This document shows positions 24,362 through 35,883 of a DNA stretch of 64,000 nt, piece after piece. The stretch is from JAHBWV01 sp964588385. Its GTDB lineage: Bacteria > Planctomycetota > Phycisphaerae > Phycisphaerales > UBA1924. The notes below the pieces were generated by a model, which had not been told where the DNA came from, did no database searches, and was given only the letters and a program-made list of their open reading frames with translations. Within the stretch, counting starts at the first letter, position 1; each line of letters begins with the position of its first letter. Made by a program: the position numbers and the translations under genes. Location of the stretch: NCBI GenBank assembly GCA_964588385.1, contig CAZPPG010000018.1, forward strand, positions 1 through 64,000, written 5' to 3'.

Positions 24362-27300
24362 ATGAACGAACGTTTCGGAGCAAACGCCCACGACCGCCAC
24401 CAGCCGCGCAACGTCCCGCGCGACGCACGCCGCATCCGCGAAAGCGCGGGCGTGCCCGCGCCATCGCTGCTCGACTCGCTTGAGCCGCGGGTCTTGCTCG
24501 CGGCGGACCCCATCACGACCGACCATCCGCTCTGGCTGATGACCCGCGCCACGGGCGCGATCGTCGTTGACGGCAACCTCTCCGACCCGGCATGGGGGTA
24601 CGCGTCCACCATCACGCGGGCGCAGGCCTATCACGAGAACAGCGCGGCCACCGTCCGGATGATGTACAACGCCTCGGGCGTCTACCTCTCCGTCGAGGTC
24701 AGCGACGCGCAGCTCTGGGCGGACGGGCGCGGCTCCGGCGCGGGTCGGTACTGGGAGATCGAGCAGGACGATTCGGTGTCCTTCTACTTCGACATGAACA
24801 ACTCGCGCGACGAGTTCTTCGCGCCCACGGACCGCATGATCGGCGTCGGGCTGGGCCCACAGGGCGGGGCGGAGAACAGCGCGGTGCCCACGCGGTACAA
24901 GTGGATCATGGGCGACGGGATCGGCAACGGCGTCGGCGTGAATCCCGGCGCGCTCCTCGATGCCGGCATCGCCTACGCGTCGACCTACACCGGAACGCTC
25001 AACGACAACTCCGACACCGACACCGGCTGGTCGTCGGAGATCTTCGTCCCCTGGGCCTCGCTCGGACACACCGGCGCGCCCGCCCACGGCTTCACCTTCG
25101 CGATGAACTTCGATGTCATCTTCGACAACGACGGGGGCAACCGCAATCTCGTCGTCAACCGGCGCGGGCCGAACAAGTGGACGATCCCCGGCATCATCGA
25201 CGACCACCTGCAGGGCGTTCAGTCGTCGAGCGCATCCACGCAGGCCGGGCTCAAAGGACCGGTCAACTACGCCGAGGTCATGCTGGTCGACGGCGCGGCC
25301 GACTCACGCCCCAGACAGATCACCACCCTCGTGGCCGACACGGTCACCGGGTACAGCGCGCGCCTCCGCTTCCTCGCCCCGGCCGGGACCACCGGCGGCA
25401 CGGGGCACGTCTCCGGTTACCTCATCCGCCACAGCCCGACCCCCATCGTCACCGAGGCCGATTGGGATCGCGCCACCGCTTTCGAGAACGTCTACATCCC
25501 GCGGCTCGCCGGCGATGCCGACGACCTCCGCCTCATCGGCCTCTCCCCTTCGACCACGTACCACGTGGCCGTGCGCGCCGTCGACGCCCTGGGCAACCCC
25601 GGGCCGATCTCCAACGGCGCGACGTTCACCACACAGAGCACGACCCAGGACCCGAGCGCCGGAACACGCATCGTTCCCTCGCCCACCGCGCCGACACTCA
25701 CCCACGAGGACGGCACCCCATTCATCATGGTCGGGGATCACATCGGCTCGTCGTGGAAGTACTGGCGAACCCTCTTCCCCGGCGACGTGTGGGACCGCGA
25801 CAACCTGATCTTCCAGAACTTCTATGAGAACACGCCCGCCGAGGGCACCGCCGATGTGTACTTCCAGGAGCTCAAGGACAAGGGCGTCAACACGCTGCGC
25901 CTTTATCTCGACTTCGTCACCAGCATCCACAACGACAACAACCCCGACGGGCCAAACGGCTGGTACTGGCTCGAATATCCGCGCGGCGTGTTCAACCCAG
26001 ACATGCGCGACCACATGCTCCTCGTCCTCGAGAAGGCCGAGCAGTACGACATGCAGATCATCATCTCGCCCCTGGGCTCCTACTTCTGGCCCGAGGTCTT
26101 CGAGACCATGACGCCCTGGCACACCAGCGCGGGCGGGCCGCTGTCGGACATCAACGACTTCTTCCAGAACCCCGAAACGCTCGACATGGCCAAGGTCCAG
26201 ATGGACACGCTCATCGATTGGCTCCACATGAGCCCCTACGCCCACCGCGCGATCGGCTGGGAGGTGCTCAGCGAGTGGGACTCGCTCTGGACCGCCAACG
26301 CCGAGGGCGACGGGGTCCCCGGACGCGATCCGGAGATGCGCCGACGCGCCGTGTGGATGGGCGAACTGGCGACCTACATCCGCGAGAACGATCCGCTCCG
26401 GCTTGTGATCCAGTCGACCATCGCCCCCGATCCGCGCGGGCCCGTCGGCCGACTCTCGTTCAACCACCGCGCCTTCGACCTGGCCGCGCCCCACCTCTAC
26501 ACCATGGGCAACGAGGAGGGCGTCAACAACCCGCACGACGACATCCTCGTAAAGCCCGCGTTCGACAACGCCAACCTCACCGCGTACTGGATCAGCTCCG
26601 ACGTCTTCCGGCGCCCGATGATCAACGGCGAATGGGGCCCGACGCGCGAGGTCTGGCCCGGCGGCACGCCCACCTACTCCCCGGACTTCACGGCCGAAGA
26701 CGACGACGCCGTCTTCCGCGTGATGATGTGGTCTGGCCTGGCCACCGGCCAGGTCGGCACCGCCCTACGCATGCCCTCGGCCACGCTCGCCGACAACGGA
26801 TTCCTCCTCTCCGACACGATGCGCGGCATCCAGTCGTCCGTGCGCCGCTTCGTCGACGGCCTGCCCGGCGGCGTCGCGATCGACTGGGCACGCTTCAACT
26901 TCCAGACCCTCGCCGGACGCGTGAGCACAGCCAGTGCCGCCGGCAAGTCCGTCCACACCTGGGGCATCTCCGACGGCGGACAGGGGATCGTCTACCTCCT
27001 CCACGATCGCAACGAATCAACCGGAACCGTCGGCGACGGGCTGCTCACCATCACCGGTCTCGACCGCGATATGGTCGTCGATATCGAGGTCTGGTCTGCC
27101 GACGCGGGCCAGACATCCCCGCTCTCGACGATCGCCGCGACCTACGTCGGCGTCGGCGTGCTCACCATCACGCTCCCCGCCTTCGACGAGGATGTGGTGG
27201 TCAAGTTCAAGGCCCGGGAGAAGGCCCCGGCCCAGCCGCAGGTCGTCGTCGGCCTCCGCGCCGGACCCCGCCAGCTCACCTTCGCGCTCGACAGCGCGGG

Positions 27301-28324
27301 CCGGCCCTTCGCCACCCAGGTCCACAACACCACAGGCGAGACCACCGAGCACCAGATCGCCCGCCTCACCCGATATGTCGGACGCATCACCGACATGACC
27401 GCGTACACCCGCGGCACGAACATGAACGTCGCCTACCTCGTCGCCACCGACGAGAACCGGCACCTCTGGATGTTCACCGGCAACCTGCTCACCAACACCT
27501 GGACCGCACGCAACCTCACCGTCGAACGCAACTTCCCCGGCGTCACAGGCGACCTCACCACCTACCAGCCCGCATGGGGCTCCATCCACCTCGGAGGCGT
27601 CGATGCCAAGGGCAACGCCATCAACTACTGGTTCGCCAGCGGCCTCCCCGACTGGCAGTTCGCGAACCTCACACGACGCATCAACGGACCCACGCTCGTC
27701 GGCGGCCTCACCTCCTATGTCACCAGTTGGAACGGGCTCAATCTCGCCGGCGTCAACTCCAGCGGCGATGTCATCGTCTACTGGTGGTCGCCGGCGCTCG
27801 GCGAGGGCAACTGGACCTTCCTCAACATGACCGCCCGCTTCAGCCTCCCGAAGCTTGTCGGACAGATCGACGCATTCGTGTCCGCGGGCGGCGGGCTGAA
27901 CATCGTCGGCGTCGACGGCGCGGGGGACCTCCAGCAGTACTGGTGGAAGCCGGGCCTCACCCCCGAACCCAACCGCTGGCGCGTCCGCAATCTCTCGGTT
28001 GAGTCCGGCGGCCCAACCCTCGAACCCGGCGCGTCCGGACACGTCTCGCCCGATGGGAACATCTACATCTTCGCCGCGACCGCCGCTGATGATCTCATCG
28101 CCACACGCTACAACCCGACGAGTGCGACGTGGCTCTCTACCAACGTCACGCAGGCGACGTCCTCAAGCGAGGTTGGGTTCCCGATCGGCGGCTCGATCTG
28201 GGGCTCTGTGCTGCGGCTTGGCGCGCGGGCCCGCGCCGGCGACCCGACGCTCATCCTCTACCGGTTCGATCCGACGGGCGGCGTGTGGACCGCGACGGAC
28301 ACGGGTGATGTCATCGCGGGGTAA
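24362..28324 (+). CDS. Large LEPR-type secreted glycoside hydrolase with CBM-like, Fn3 and propeller parts
   Basis: This 1320-residue protein starts at ATG 24362. Instead of a classic signal peptide it carries LLDSLEPRVLLAAD at about 36-49, a planctomycete leader signature. A CBM9/DOMON-like domain follows (VVDGNLSDPAWGYAS, VYLSVEVSDAQLW), then an Fn3-like domain (LIGLSPSTTYHVAVRAVDAL). A TIM-barrel hydrolase at about 447-860 has WEVLSEWDSLW (candidate acid/base E638) and INGEWGP (candidate nucleophile E757), suggesting a GH5-like clan A fold. The last 350 residues are repeats around LAGVNSSGDVIVYWW, a probable propeller or lectin. It should degrade an external polysaccharide; the substrate is unknown. 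No dockerin tail is present. Confidence 0.82.
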   Translation: MNERFGANAHDRHQPRNVPRDARRIRESAGVPAPSLLDSLEPRVLLAADPITTDHPLWLMTRATGAIVVDGNLSDPAWGYASTITRAQAYHENSAATVRMMYNASGVYLSVEVSDAQLWADGRGSGAGRYWEIEQDDSVSFYFDMNNSRDEFFAPTDRMIGVGLGPQGGAENSAVPTRYKWIMGDGIGNGVGVNPGALLDAGIAYASTYTGTLNDNSDTDTGWSSEIFVPWASLGHTGAPAHGFTFAMNFDVIFDNDGGNRNLVVNRRGPNKWTIPGIIDDHLQGVQSSSASTQAGLKGPVNYAEVMLVDGAADSRPRQITTLVADTVTGYSARLRFLAPAGTTGGTGHVSGYLIRHSPTPIVTEADWDRATAFENVYIPRLAGDADDLRLIGLSPSTTYHVAVRAVDALGNPGPISNGATFTTQSTTQDPSAGTRIVPSPTAPTLTHEDGTPFIMVGDHIGSSWKYWRTLFPGDVWDRDNLIFQNFYENTPAEGTADVYFQELKDKGVNTLRLYLDFVTSIHNDNNPDGPNGWYWLEYPRGVFNPDMRDHMLLVLEKAEQYDMQIIISPLGSYFWPEVFETMTPWHTSAGGPLSDINDFFQNPETLDMAKVQMDTLIDWLHMSPYAHRAIGWEVLSEWDSLWTANAEGDGVPGRDPEMRRRAVWMGELATYIRENDPLRLVIQSTIAPDPRGPVGRLSFNHRAFDLAAPHLYTMGNEEGVNNPHDDILVKPAFDNANLTAYWISSDVFRRPMINGEWGPTREVWPGGTPTYSPDFTAEDDDAVFRVMMWSGLATGQVGTALRMPSATLADNGFLLSDTMRGIQSSVRRFVDGLPGGVAIDWARFNFQTLAGRVSTASAAGKSVHTWGISDGGQGIVYLLHDRNESTGTVGDGLLTITGLDRDMVVDIEVWSADAGQTSPLSTIAATYVGVGVLTITLPAFDEDVVVKFKAREKAPAQPQVVVGLRAGPRQLTFALDSAGRPFATQVHNTTGETTEHQIARLTRYVGRITDMTAYTRGTNMNVAYLVATDENRHLWMFTGNLLTNTWTARNLTVERNFPGVTGDLTTYQPAWGSIHLGGVDAKGNAINYWFASGLPDWQFANLTRRINGPTLVGGLTSYVTSWNGLNLAGVNSSGDVIVYWWSPALGEGNWTFLNMTARFSLPKLVGQIDAFVSAGGGLNIVGVDGAGDLQQYWWKPGLTPEPNRWRVRNLSVESGGPTLEPGASGHVSPDGNIYIFAATAADDLIATRYNPTSATWLSTNVTQATSSSEVGFPIGGSIWGSVLRLGARARAGDPTLILYRFDPTGGVWTATDTGDVIAG

Positions 28325-28339
28325 TCGGAGCGGCGCCGG

Positions 28340-29299
28340 TCAACGGCGACGCCGAGAGGTGAGCAACGCCCCGAGCGTGATCGCCGTGCCCGCGCCCGGC
28401 GCGGGCACGATCGTCAGGAAGACCGGCCCATCGAACCCGATCGCCGCGCCTTCGGCAAAGACATCGATGAACGCGCCGGTCACCGCGTCGTACCGGAGCA
28501 CGCGATCGTTGTTCGCGGACGTCACGTACAGGTACCCATCGGGCCCGACAACCATCCCCACCGCGCCCGACAACCCGCCCGAGCCCGATGTCACCAGGTT
28601 GCCCAGATGAGCGCCGGTCGTCCCGTCGTACCGGCGCACCGAGCTTCCGCCCTCGCTGGTGATCAAGAGGTCGCCGTCCGCCTCAAACACCAGCACCCGC
28701 GGCCGGATAATCGACGAGATAAACGTCCCGAGGAACGCCCCCGACTCCCCGTCGTAGCGCAGCACGCGGTTGGTGTTGTAGCTTGGCACATACAGGTTCC
28801 CATCCGGCCCGAACGTCATGCCGTTGTCCGCGCCGTTCAAGCCGCCGAGCCCCGGCGTCACCATCGTGTCGATGTACGCGCCCGTGGCTCCGTCGTACCG
28901 GCGCACGGAGTTCTGCGTGAACGATGCGATGCACAGGTTCCCGTTCCCATCCCACGCCAGGGACGTCGGGGCATCCAGCCCGCCCGCGCCCGTCAGCACG
29001 AACTCGTCCACCTTCGCGCCCGTCATTGGATCGAACCGCAGCACGTTGTCCGTGCCTTCGCTCGCCACATACAGCAGCCCGTCCGGACCGACGCGCGTGC
29101 ACAGCGGACCGTCCAGCCCCGAGATGCCATCAATCGAGCCGGTCTTCGCGCCCGTCGCAAGATCGATCCGAACGATGTTGTCGGAGAAGAACGACGTGAC
29201 CAGCAGTTCCGGGCCCGCGGCCGCCGCCCGGCCCGCGAAGGCGAATGCTACGATCGCGCACGACACACCGACGCACACTGGCACATATCCCAAGCCCAT
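28340..29299 (-). CDS. Secreted NHL/SMP-30-type propeller protein with PEP-CTERM-like tail
   Basis: This 319-residue protein has a signal peptide (GVSCAIVAFAFAGRAAAAGP) and then about six propeller blades with the repeated pattern (V/S)(L/V)R(Y/F)D..TGA(Y/K/F)...F plus GPDG(L/N/Y)LYV, like NHL or Virginiamycin-lyase-type propellers. The C-terminus reads VPAPGAGTAITLGALLTSRR followed by two more Arg: a VPAPG motif, short hydrophobic segment and basic end, the hallmark of PEP-CTERM sorting tails. It should be recognised by an exosortase. ATG 29299 has AGGAG eight bases upstream. It lies 29 bases after the TrmB-type regulator gene and is likely in its operon. Confidence 0.82.
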   Translation of the reverse strand: MGLGYVPVCVGVSCAIVAFAFAGRAAAAGPELLVTSFFSDNIVRIDLATGAKTGSIDGISGLDGPLCTRVGPDGLLYVASEGTDNVLRFDPMTGAKVDEFVLTGAGGLDAPTSLAWDGNGNLCIASFTQNSVRRYDGATGAYIDTMVTPGLGGLNGADNGMTFGPDGNLYVPSYNTNRVLRYDGESGAFLGTFISSIIRPRVLVFEADGDLLITSEGGSSVRRYDGTTGAHLGNLVTSGSGGLSGAVGMVVGPDGYLYVTSANNDRVLRYDAVTGAFIDVFAEGAAIGFDGPVFLTIVPAPGAGTAITLGALLTSRRRR

Positions 29300-29328
29300 A
29301 CACCACTCCTCTCGGGTTGATCGATCCA

Positions 29329-30252
29329 CTACTTTCCGCGCTCCGCGCCGCGAACACCTCGTTTGCCCGCCGCGCTCGACGCGCGGTACCGGCGCATCAG
29401 CTCCTGCTTGCCGCCTGAGACTCTGGGCTGCAGCCGGTGCAGCGCCTCCAGCGCGTTCTTGACTTCCGGCCCCGATGCCCCGCGTGTGAGCAGTCGCTCG
29501 GCCTCTTCAAGCAGGATGCTCGCGCTCAGCCCCGTGTACACCTCCCAGTTGAGCATCGCGTTTCTCGACCAGTGGGCTGTCCGCAGCGTCTCTCCCTCAT
29601 GGTCCAGCAGCGCACCGAGCATCGAGCGTCCATCCACCGACATGGAGAGCCACTGCCCCGGCCCCTCGCGCCACGCCGCCTCACCGCGTGCATCCACCAC
29701 CACGTGCGCGTCCGCGATCTCCACCTGCGCAAAGACCTTCATGCCCACCGCGACATGCCGCGCCGCCGCGTTGCGCAGCGCCTCTGCAAGCTCGTCAACG
29801 AGCACCGGGCAGGCCGAGAGCAGCACAAAGTCGCTCGCTGCGTCGATCATCGCCCGGGCCCGCTCGATCGCTGCCCCGCGATCGACGATGGCATAGAGCC
29901 GATCATCGGGCGCGTCTTCGTGTGCACCGGTCCTTCCAAGTTCCTTCGCCGCCCGAGCCGCGGCTCGCTCCACTTCGCGCACCACGCGCGACCCTACCTC
30001 GGCAACGGGTGTCGCCCGGTACAGGCGCCCGCCTTCCTCGTCCGCGCTGAGCACGAAGCCCCGGGCCTCCATCGCCTCCAATGACTTGTAGAGATTCCCC
30101 GCCGGCTTTCCGAGCCCCTGCGCGATCCGATACCCCGTCGAAGGTCCCTCGCGCACCAGGAACGCGTACGCCTCGGCTTCGAGGTGCGTCAGCCCCAGGG
30201 CCATGAGTGCGGGCGAGGTCTCTCGCGAAGTCGATTCGGGCCGTCGCGCCAT
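29329..30252 (-). CDS. TrmB-family transcriptional regulator
   Basis: This 307-residue protein has an N-terminal winged HTH of TrmB type (LMALGLTHLEAEAYAFLVRE, then GPSTGYRIAQGLGKPAGNLY, residues about 14-75). The C-terminal part resembles the phospholipase-D-like effector domain found in this group (RLYAIVDRGAAIERARAMID, VLLSACPVLVDELAEAL). TrmB proteins sense sugars or other metabolites and repress or activate nearby genes. ATG 30252 has GGAG six bases upstream. The inverted repeat over its own promoter suggests autoregulation, and the propeller gene downstream is a likely target. The ligand is unknown. Confidence 0.83.
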   Translation of the reverse strand: MARRPESTSRETSPALMALGLTHLEAEAYAFLVREGPSTGYRIAQGLGKPAGNLYKSLEAMEARGFVLSADEEGGRLYRATPVAEVGSRVVREVERAAARAAKELGRTGAHEDAPDDRLYAIVDRGAAIERARAMIDAASDFVLLSACPVLVDELAEALRNAAARHVAVGMKVFAQVEIADAHVVVDARGEAAWREGPGQWLSMSVDGRSMLGALLDHEGETLRTAHWSRNAMLNWEVYTGLSASILLEEAERLLTRGASGPEVKNALEALHRLQPRVSGGKQELMRRYRASSAAGKRGVRGAERGK

Positions 30253-30277
30253 ATTATTCTCCAAAAAGAAGAATAGT
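30253..30277. promoter_or_regulatory. Candidate operator of the TrmB-type regulator
   Basis: An imperfect inverted repeat, ATTATTCT (30253-30260) and AGAATAGT (30270-30277, one mismatch), overlaps both the ribosome site and the -10 element of the regulator gene. Its A/T-rich composition stands out from the GC-rich surroundings. A role as the autoregulatory binding site is inferred. Confidence 0.45.
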
Positions 30278-30297
30278 GCGCATTTCCGTTCGTGCAA
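30270..30297 (-). promoter_or_regulatory. Sigma-70-type promoter of the TrmB-type regulator
   Basis: On the minus strand TTGCAC (complement of 30292-30297) and TATTCT (complement of 30270-30275) are 16 bases apart. Transcription would start within about 20 bases of the ATG at 30252, leaving a very short leader. Confidence 0.5.
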
Positions 30298-30331
30298 CCC
30301 GACTGAGACCGATTGTGGTGAGAATGAGGTG

Positions 30332-32241
<1,910 letters not shown>

Positions 32242-32245
<4 letters not shown>

Positions 32246-32853
32246 GGAACCCCTCCCTCACCCGCCATCGCCTCGCGCCCGGTGATCGCGCAGCCGAACA
32301 CCGGTCCGACGCTGAGCGCGCTCTCCCCGCCCCGCAGCACATCGACGATTGCGTCTCCCGCCGCGCTCGCCCCCGTCTCTCCCCGGCCGTTTGTCACTCC
32401 CCCCGCATACACCACCGCACCCGCCCGATTCCGCACCACAACATGCCCGGACGTCATCGCCCCTGCCCGTGTCGCCATCAGCCCGTCCGGGTCAACAACG
32501 ATCCTCGCGTCCGCGATCTGGCTGGCCAGGTCCCACGACCTGCCCCTCACCCACCCGTCTTCCTCGCTCCGCGGCCGGTACATCACAACTACATACTCGA
32601 CGCTGACACCTGCGCCCACTGCCTCCGCCACACGCGCGAGCTCCGCCAGCGATGCGCGCGTGCACGGGCACTTCGGATGCGCGTACATCGTGACCCGCCA
32701 TTCCTTCCCCGCCTCCTCCGCGTCGACCGCCGGCGCCGACACACCCACGCTTCCCGGAGTCCGCGCGTACCGCTCGAACGCCGCCGCGCTCGCCGCGAGC
32801 GAACCGAGCCACACCGCCACGCCCCCTCCCACGATCACCCTGTGAATCGCCAT
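32242..32853 (-). CDS. RedB-like exported thioredoxin-fold protein
   Basis: This 203-residue protein starts at ATG 32853 with GGGAGGAG close upstream. It has a single N-terminal membrane or signal helix (VIVGGGVAVWLGSLAASAAA), then a thioredoxin-like part with HPKCPCTRASLAELARV, i.e. a C-P-C active site in place of C-x-x-C, and VVMYRPRSEEDGW and VVVRNRAGAVVYAGGVT. This matches RedB-type proteins, which often sit next to sensor kinases. The active-site cysteines would face the periplasm. Translational coupling to the hybrid kinase suggests it reports redox or metal state to it. That is inference. Confidence 0.72.
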
Positions 32854-33100
32854 CGAACTCCTCCCGCATCCCTCGTGCGGCCGCGTTCCCGACTCACTCT
32901 CCGCTCTGCTTCCTATCGACTCGCCCTCGCCGACGGATCAGACCCGCGCCACACCGCGTCCACATTTCGGGCGAAAGCCCGCCCTGATCGGGCTACCAGC
33001 CAGCCGCCGATCCGTACTTCCACCCACCGCTTTCGAGCCTGGACGGCCTCCCAGGGTGCCGCGATGATCGCCAACCCGCCGCCCTCCCAACAATCGACGT

Positions 33101-34402
33101 GTGAACACCGCCGCCCACCCTCGCGTCCTCATCATCGGAGGCGGCTTCGCGGGCCTTCACGCCGCCCGGGGCCTGGCCTCCGCAGCCGTCTCCATCACGC
33201 TCATCGATCGGCAGAACCACCACACGTTCCAGCCCCTGCTGTATCAGGTGGCCACCGCGATGCTCTCGCCCGCGAACATCGCCGCGCCCATCCGCCACAT
33301 CCTCGCTCGCCAGAAGAACGCCCGCGTGCTTCTCGGCGACGTGGCCCGTATCGACGTCCCCTCTGGCACCGTGCACCTTACCGACGGCGCGTCGATCCCC
33401 TACGACATCCTCATCGTGGCAACCGGCGCGACGCACTCCTACTTCGGGCGCGACGAGTGGGCCGCGCACGCGCCGGGTCTGAAGACCATCGACGACGCGC
33501 TGCTGCTCCGCCGGCGCTACCTCCTGGCCTTCGAGGGCGCGGAGCGCGCAACCGACGCCGCCGCTCGCCACGCCGCGCTCACGTTCGTCGTGATCGGCGC
33601 GGGTCCAACGGGCGTCGAGCTGGCGGGCGCGATGGCCGAGATCGCGCGCTCCGCGTTCCATCGCGACTTCCGCACCATCGACACGTCCACCGCGCGCGTC
33701 ATGCTGATCGAGGCCCAGGACCGCGTTCTCCCGACCTATCCGCATCGCGCCTCAGCGCAAGCCCTGAGGGACCTGGACGCGCTCGGCGTTGAGGTGATGC
33801 TGGAGACGCGCGCCGTCGCGATTGACGCCGGGACCGTCACGGTCGTTGGCGCACGCGTGCCCGAGCCGCAGCGCATTGAGGCCCGCAACGTCATCTGGGC
33901 CGCGGGCGTCCGCGCCTCGCCGCTCGCGGCCTCCCTCAACACACCCCTCGATCCTGCGGGGCGCGTGATCGTCGCCCCCGATCTCTCCGTGCCCGGTCAC
34001 CCGAACATCTACATCGCGGGCGATCTGGCCTCCATCACCGACGAGGGCACCGGGTCATTGGTTCCCGGCGTCGCGCCCGCCGCGATGCAGATGGGCGACC
34101 ATGTGGCCCGCGTCGTCCGACGCTCGCTCAGTCATCCCTCGTCGCCCCGCGCGCCCTTCCGCTACAAGGACAAGGGAACGCTCGCGACCATCGGGCGCAA
34201 CCGCGCGGTGGCGTGCATGTTCGGCGGCATGTACAGCGGCTTCTTCGCGTGGGCCTTCTGGGCGTTGCTCCACGTGTACTTCCTGATCGGGTTCAGAAAT
34301 CGCATGGCGACGATGCTCGAGTGGGCCTGGGCGTACGTGACCTTCAGCCGCGGGGCACGCCTCATCACGGGCATGTCCGAAGATGCCACGCGCGGGCCTT
34401 GA
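33101..34402 (+). CDS. ndh: Type II NADH:quinone oxidoreductase
   Basis: This 433-residue protein has an FAD-binding GxGxxG motif at the start (RVLIIGGGFAGLHAARGL), LIDRQNHHTFQPLLYQVAT typical of NDH-2, a second dinucleotide motif (VVIGAGPTGVELAGAMAEIA) for NADH, and the conserved IWAAGVRASPL and IYIAGDLAS segments. The C-terminal amphipathic helices (YSGFFAWAFWALLHVYFLIG) anchor it to the inner face of the membrane. It passes electrons from NADH to menaquinone without pumping protons. The GTG start at 33101 has no clear ribosome site. It is divergent from redB, with about 250 bases between. Confidence 0.93.
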   Translation: MNTAAHPRVLIIGGGFAGLHAARGLASAAVSITLIDRQNHHTFQPLLYQVATAMLSPANIAAPIRHILARQKNARVLLGDVARIDVPSGTVHLTDGASIPYDILIVATGATHSYFGRDEWAAHAPGLKTIDDALLLRRRYLLAFEGAERATDAAARHAALTFVVIGAGPTGVELAGAMAEIARSAFHRDFRTIDTSTARVMLIEAQDRVLPTYPHRASAQALRDLDALGVEVMLETRAVAIDAGTVTVVGARVPEPQRIEARNVIWAAGVRASPLAASLNTPLDPAGRVIVAPDLSVPGHPNIYIAGDLASITDEGTGSLVPGVAPAAMQMGDHVARVVRRSLSHPSSPRAPFRYKDKGTLATIGRNRAVACMFGGMYSGFFAWAFWALLHVYFLIGFRNRMATMLEWAWAYVTFSRGARLITGMSEDATRGP

Positions 34403-34479
34403 CGCGATCGTCCGTGCTCTTCTGCACGCTGGACGCGGGGCGTATTCCCGCCCCCGCCGCGATAACCCGGGGCGTTCGC

Positions 34480-35703
34480 TCATCCAGCGCCGGGCACGAC
34501 GAACGAGAACGTCGAGCCGCGCCCGGGCTCGGACTGCACGTCGATCGAGGTGCCGATGAGGCGCGCGGCCTCGGACGCGATCGCCAGACCGAGGCCGAAG
34601 CCGCCGGTTTCAGCGAAGAGACTCTCACCCGGCTTGCGGACGCGATGGAACGCGTTGAAGAGCATGTCGACGCGATCAGCGGGAATGCCCGGACCGTGGT
34701 CGATGACGGAGATCCGCCAGTGGTCGCGGCCCCCGGACGTCTCGCGGGACGCGCGCACGCGGACGGTCTCTTTGTCCCCCGGCGCCGGCGCGCCGTTGGA
34801 AGCGTACTTCACCGCGTTGCCGATGAGGTTCTGGAGGATGATGGTGAGCAGGTCCGCATCGGATTCGACGGAGATTGTCTCGTCGATGTCGGCGGCGATC
34901 CGAAGCCCCTTGGTCCTGGCGTGCGCATCGCTCGCGGTCACGATCGGGTCAACGACCTTGCGCAGGTTGAGAGGCCCGACGCTGGGCAGCGCGTCCGCGC
35001 TCGCCAGTCGCTCGTGCTCGAGCAGGCGGAGCATCCCCGAGCGCGTGTGCCGGATGGCGGTGAGCGTCTGGCCCAGGACCTCTGCGCTCTCGCTCAGCTC
35101 GGGAACCTTCGAGATCTTGTACTCGATGAACTCAAGGTTGAGCGTGATCAGCAGGAAGTTGTTGCTCAGGTCGTGCGAGAGGAACGCAAGATACTTCCGC
35201 TGGACATCGGCGGCGAGGGCGAGCTCCTTCTTCTGCTGGTACACGAGGGCCAGCACGCCCTGCTGGAGCATGATGTCGATCATGAAGTGCAGAGCCGCGG
35301 ACTCGTCGGGCTTGCACTGTCGCTGCATCTCGGCCTCGACTCGGGCGACGATCACGCGGCGCAGGATGCGCTCTTCAGCGAACAGATCGCCCAGGTCGTA
35401 CTTCTGCAGGAAGCGGTGGAAACCGTGGGCGGGCGCGGCCCGCATGAGGGCCTTGAGGTCGGGCTGCTCGCTGGACTCAAGCGCGTCGGCCATGGCCGCG
35501 AGGATGCGCGAGATATCGTCCTCGAACTCCTTGGCGGTGAGGTCGCCGGTCTCGGGCATGGTGAGAAGCGTGCTGGACCGCCATTCTTTCAGGATGCGGT
35601 CGGTCTGCGCGCGGATCGCCGACGCCAAGCCCGGGAAGGTTCGGTATGCCTGGCAATCCGGGGGTGGTTCGGAACGCGGCGGCGAGGAGGGGTTGGTGAT
35701 CAA
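34480..35703 (-). CDS. Soluble sensor histidine kinase
   Basis: This 407-residue protein has no membrane helix. The N-terminal 190 residues are helical and of unknown fold (RILKEWRSSTLLTMPETGDL, then a four-helix-like stretch). HisKA-like helices follow with the phospho-acceptor motif YLAFLSHDLSNNFLLITLNL, and a clear HATPase_c domain (LIGNAVKYASNGAP, VIDHGPGIP, GGFGLGLAIASEAA, GRGSTFSFVVP). The kinase core resembles chemotaxis- or BaeS-type kinases lacking transmembrane input, so the signal must be cytoplasmic. The start is TTG 35703; the ORF has no better in-frame choice nearby. No response regulator is adjacent. Confidence 0.87.
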   Translation of the reverse strand: MITNPSSPPRSEPPPDCQAYRTFPGLASAIRAQTDRILKEWRSSTLLTMPETGDLTAKEFEDDISRILAAMADALESSEQPDLKALMRAAPAHGFHRFLQKYDLGDLFAEERILRRVIVARVEAEMQRQCKPDESAALHFMIDIMLQQGVLALVYQQKKELALAADVQRKYLAFLSHDLSNNFLLITLNLEFIEYKISKVPELSESAEVLGQTLTAIRHTRSGMLRLLEHERLASADALPSVGPLNLRKVVDPIVTASDAHARTKGLRIAADIDETISVESDADLLTIILQNLIGNAVKYASNGAPAPGDKETVRVRASRETSGGRDHWRISVIDHGPGIPADRVDMLFNAFHRVRKPGESLFAETGGFGLGLAIASEAARLIGTSIDVQSEPGRGSTFSFVVPGAG

Positions 35704-35883
35704 CGGATCATGATAGGGGAGCGGGGGTGTGTGCGGTTTGCGTGAACCTGGGCTTTGCGAGCCGGAACGGGCCCCGCCTCTGGTATTCTTTCGGCCACGT
35801 GAGAGATTCCGGGGCGCCCCGTCAAGTCCTCAGAGACACCGCCGGACGCATCCGGGTCGACACATTCTCTGGAGGGACATCCG

